A stretch of DNA of 7,628 bases, from assembly GCA_002499325.1 (NCBI GenBank), contig DALC01000017.1:1-7628 (forward strand). The letters are read 5' to 3'. The stretch is from Euryarchaeota archaeon UBA538 (GTDB lineage Archaea; Thermoplasmatota; Poseidoniia; Poseidoniales; Thalassarchaeaceae). Shown in pieces: positions 5,627-7,628 of the stretch (position 1 is its first letter; each line of letters starts with the position of its first letter). A program made the translations under genes and the position numbers. The notes below the pieces were generated by a model. It saw nothing but the letters and a program-made list of their open reading frames with translations, was not told the DNA's origin and made no database searches.

Positions 5627-6562
5627 TCACTCACCCCCTACGAGATACCCGAGTAGTGATTCTAAGTTGTCATCGGGATTCTCAACTGCAGTGACCCTAA
5701 TTCCAGATTCAATTATTGCGCTGGGAAGAATTTCATGTGCGGCGGAAAGGTCTCCTGTCTGAATTTCCAAAAAACCGTCCTCTGGGAACCTAACACCGTA
5801 GATCGGCTTTCTGGTAATTAATTCCTTGGCTAAATCTCTAGGAGATTCCGTTTCAAGTAGAATTCTATGAGGGTGTTTATCGAGAAGGCCCCTAATGGCA
5901 TGTAAATTACCAAGAGCGAGTAGTCTACCGTTATGGAGAATCACAATCTGCTCTGTAATTCTCTCGATTTCTTCAAGTATGTGGCTGGAAACAATTACAG
6001 TTTTTCCGCGATTTCCCAGCTCCCTGATAACGCTCATGATACTAGTTCTGGCGAGAGGGTCACAACCGTGTAAGGGCTCATCAAGAATTATCAGATCCGG
6101 ATCGTGAACAAGTGCATGGGCAATCTTCACTCTCTGCCTCATGCCCTTACTATACTTGCCAACTTCTTTGTAACGAACATCACTCAGGCCAACGAACTCC
6201 AAGACATGCTCAGCCCTTTCTCTGGCCTCGTCCCTGGTCATTCCATGTAGTCTTGCCATCGTCATTAGGAAATCCAATCCAGTCATCCACTCATACAATG
6301 GCTCAGTTTCGCTAACATAACCCACTCTTCTGAAAGGAGACGTGCTCTCCCAAGGATCGGTACCGAACAATCTCACTGTACCTTGGCTTGGCTTGAGTCT
6401 ACCAAGAAGTAGTTTGAATAGTGTTGATTTACCAGCTCCATTGGGGCCTAAAACACCTGTAACTCCGCCATCTATTGCTAGAGAAACATCATTGAGGCCT
6501 ATCACTTCACCGTACCACTTAGAAGCAGATTCGATCATCACAGCCGGAGCCTTTGCATTCAC
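5627..6562 (-). CDS. ABC transporter ATP-binding protein (ABC-2 exporter type)
   Basis: The 311-residue cytoplasmic ATPase drives the neighbouring permeases. All core motifs are present: aromatic A-loop Tyr17 (KWYG), Walker A GPNGAGKST (39-47), signature YSKGMRQR (137-144), Walker B LIILDEP (157-163) and H-loop His194 (SSHILEE). Two positions differ from textbook sequences: the Q-loop reads YVSETEPLYE, with Glu85 where Gln is usual, and the D-loop reads HGCDP rather than NGLDP. The Q-loop variant is common among ATPases paired with ABC-2 permeases. The C-terminal region of about 100 residues after the H-loop includes an ILHNGRLLALG segment and a small regulatory-type domain seen in this subfamily. 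The GTG at 6562-6560 overlaps the upstream permease stop by 4 nt (GTGA) and has a full GGAGGTGA 7 nt upstream, so the start is well supported. The order permease-ATPase-permease suggests both permeases may share this ATPase. Confidence 0.93.
   Translation of the reverse strand: MNAKAPAVMIESASKWYGEVIGLNDVSLAIDGGVTGVLGPNGAGKSTLFKLLLGRLKPSQGTVRLFGTDPWESTSPFRRVGYVSETEPLYEWMTGLDFLMTMARLHGMTRDEARERAEHVLEFVGLSDVRYKEVGKYSKGMRQRVKIAHALVHDPDLIILDEPLHGCDPLARTSIMSVIRELGNRGKTVIVSSHILEEIERITEQIVILHNGRLLALGNLHAIRGLLDKHPHRILLETESPRDLAKELITRKPIYGVRFPEDGFLEIQTGDLSAAHEILPSAIIESGIRVTAVENPDDNLESLLGYLVGGE
5631..5638 (-). promoter_or_regulatory. Ribosome binding site supporting the TTG start of the permease
   Basis: GGGGGTGA on the minus strand matches the consensus GGAGGTGA at all but one position (G-U pairing there). 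It lies 4 nt before the TTG at 5626-5624, inside the last codons of the ATPase gene. It explains why a TTG adjacent to the previous stop can serve as start. Confidence 0.6.
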
Positions 6563-7572
6563 TCTCTGGTCACCTCCAGAGAACTAACCCTGCTCGTGAG
6601 TAAAGCTAATGATAAGGAATTGATGAGTAATATTGAGACAATTGAAAAAGCAAGAGGATAGTCATAATTAGACTCTATTCCAACTAGCCACTGCCCTATA
6701 TGGGCCAGACCATCATAAGGGCTCAGCAGATAGAGAATCGATGATTCGAAGGTAGACTCTATTAGGAATGCGACCATTTTCGTACCGTAGATAACAGCCA
6801 AGAAGGCTACTGCGGCGAAGAATCTACTTTGACTGATACTGGAAAGCGCAAGGCCGATAGAAGTGTAAGTTAGAACCAAAAGAATTCCCGCTAAGAGCCC
6901 CCCCATGAAGATTGGGAAGGTATCGATCAGAAATGCCCAGCCCTCTCCGTTCAGGACTATTGCACTGGTGTAGTATACCATGTAGGAGAAAACTATCACG
7001 AACCCAAGTACGACTGCGCTACTAAGATACTTCATAGCTGTGTAATCTATCCTATTGACTGGTCTTGAGAAGTATATAGCACTCGTTCCGTTTCTACGGT
7101 CATCTGAAATCATACCTCCCACAACAAGTGCGGTAAGGAGAGGCCACATGCAAAGATTCCGTGGGAAGAATCCGAGTACTTGTCCCCACAAGTTATACCT
7201 GTTTATACCCCACATTCTGGACAGTATCTCCCCGAAACCTCCTTGCCCACCCAATGATGCCAAAAATAGCATTGCTACTGGGGAAAGAGAGAATAGGAAT
7301 ACTATGAGGATTGTAAGTCTGACGACAGGGTGATAGTACCTGTGTCCTTTGCTTGAAAATAGACCATAGACATGGTGTCGAAAAATCGCATAGTTCCTTA
7401 CCCACCTAGGCCCTAGTGAGCCTCTCCATGGACGATATGTCTGTTCATATATCGAGCCTTTAACTTCGGCTTTCCGTGCTACTGAGGCCTTTGCCTCATC
7501 ATCTCCATCTCCGGATCCAAATGCTGATTCCATCCTGGTTGTGCCACCAGAGATATCAAGCTCTGAAGTCAT
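6559..7572 (-). CDS. ABC-2 type transporter permease
   Basis: This 337-residue integral membrane protein is the likely partner of the ATPase encoded next. A hydrophilic, cytoplasmic N-terminal region of about 80 residues comes first, rich in Gly/Asp/Glu and then basic-aromatic (YEQTYRPWRGSLGPRWVRNY). Six hydrophobic segments follow at about 85-107, 138-154, 182-207, 218-243, 252-272 and 306-327. The ABC-2 hallmark is MISDDRRNGTSAIYFSRP (154-171) followed by VNRIDYTAMKY, equivalent to the D-R-x-x-G-T-...-S-R/K-P-x-x-R motif in the other permease of this run. It lacks the other permease's giant external domain, so the pair is asymmetric. The ATG at 7572-7570 overlaps the stop of an upstream frame (ATGA) and has GGTGA 6 nt upstream. 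The family exports varied lipids, polysaccharides or drugs; the substrate here cannot be told. Confidence 0.88.
   Translation of the reverse strand: MTSELDISGGTTRMESAFGSGDGDDEAKASVARKAEVKGSIYEQTYRPWRGSLGPRWVRNYAIFRHHVYGLFSSKGHRYYHPVVRLTILIVFLFSLSPVAMLFLASLGGQGGFGEILSRMWGINRYNLWGQVLGFFPRNLCMWPLLTALVVGGMISDDRRNGTSAIYFSRPVNRIDYTAMKYLSSAVVLGFVIVFSYMVYYTSAIVLNGEGWAFLIDTFPIFMGGLLAGILLVLTYTSIGLALSSISQSRFFAAVAFLAVIYGTKMVAFLIESTFESSILYLLSPYDGLAHIGQWLVGIESNYDYPLAFSIVSILLINSLSLALLTSRVSSLEVTRE
6570..6577 (-). promoter_or_regulatory. Consensus ribosome binding site for the ABC ATPase
   Basis: GGAGGTGA on the minus strand is a full match to the 16S anti-Shine-Dalgarno and lies 7 nt before the GTG start. 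It is embedded in the last codons of the preceding permease, where it encodes the Leu-Glu-Val-Thr near the C terminus. Confidence 0.8.
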
Positions 7573-7628
7573 AGCACCTCACCCGTGTGGTCGGAAGTCA
7601 TCAAATCTCCTGTTTCCCTAACTTCTTC
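7569..7628 (-). CDS. 3' end of an upstream gene, unidentified (possibly an ABC ATPase)
   Basis: The only minus-strand frame open from the right edge encodes 19 residues (EEVRETGDLMTSDHTGEVL) and ends in TGA at 7571-7569. It overlaps the permease ATG by 4 nt in an ATGA arrangement. The tight overlap, like the other junctions in this run, argues that it is real and cotranscribed. The fragment is too short to identify; an ATPase is a guess from the usual gene order of ABC-2 operons. Confidence 0.5.
   Translation of the reverse strand, partial: EEVRETGDLMTSDHTGEVL
7575..7584 (-). promoter_or_regulatory. Ribosome binding site for the first permease
   Basis: GGGTGAGGTG on the minus strand contains two overlapping matches to the anti-Shine-Dalgarno. 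GGTGA sits 6 nt and GAGGTG 2 nt before the ATG at 7572-7570; the former has the better spacing. The site lies in the last codons of the upstream gene. Confidence 0.5.

Overview
The window looks like a compact archaeal genome segment, most plausibly a marine Thermoplasmatota (Poseidoniales/Marine Group II-like) lineage. Two things support archaea directly: the left edge carries the C-terminal part of an archaeal CTP-dependent riboflavin kinase, a family not found in bacteria, and the TruA sequence is of archaeal style. The marine Group II placement is inference from protein style (acidic loops, Trp-rich proteins, DxDxDG-type loops) and moderate GC content, not from a marker gene.

Layout: a partial riboflavin kinase gene (2-373, +) converges on, and overlaps by 23 nt, a long run of minus-strand genes. 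Read in the direction of transcription (right to left), that run is: the last 19 codons of an unidentified upstream gene (7569-7628); an ABC-2 type permease (6559-7572); its ABC ATPase (5627-6562); a second ABC-2 type permease with a large acidic extracytoplasmic domain (3962-5626, TTG start); a very Trp-rich protein resembling the CrtC/AttH lipocalin-like superfamily (2761-3897); a membrane protein with a bacterial-PH (bPH_2/DUF304) domain (1844-2752); a TPR-like protein (1245-1787); and tRNA pseudouridine synthase TruA (351 to about 1232). Gaps are 0-64 nt and several junctions overlap (ATGA at 7569-7572, GTGA at 6559-6562), so the set is probably one polycistronic unit whose promoter lies beyond the right edge. 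No tRNA, rRNA, CRISPR, insertion sequence or gene-free stretch over 300 bases was seen.

How they may work together: the two permeases and the ATPase form an ABC-2 exporter or membrane-remodelling system. The lipocalin-like and PH-domain membrane proteins behind them suggest envelope or lipophilic-molecule handling, but the substrate cannot be read from sequence. TPR and TruA look like housekeeping genes at the end of the unit.

The most notable oddity is truA. Its catalytic Asp motif lies upstream of the first ATG/GTG/TTG available in its frame. The full domain can be made only by CTG initiation, by a frameshift at a G5A4 tract, or by readthrough of the amber codon that ends the TPR gene; a one-base sequence error is the alternative. 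Nearly every internal gene is preceded by a recognisable Shine-Dalgarno sequence, which fixes the starts of several of them.
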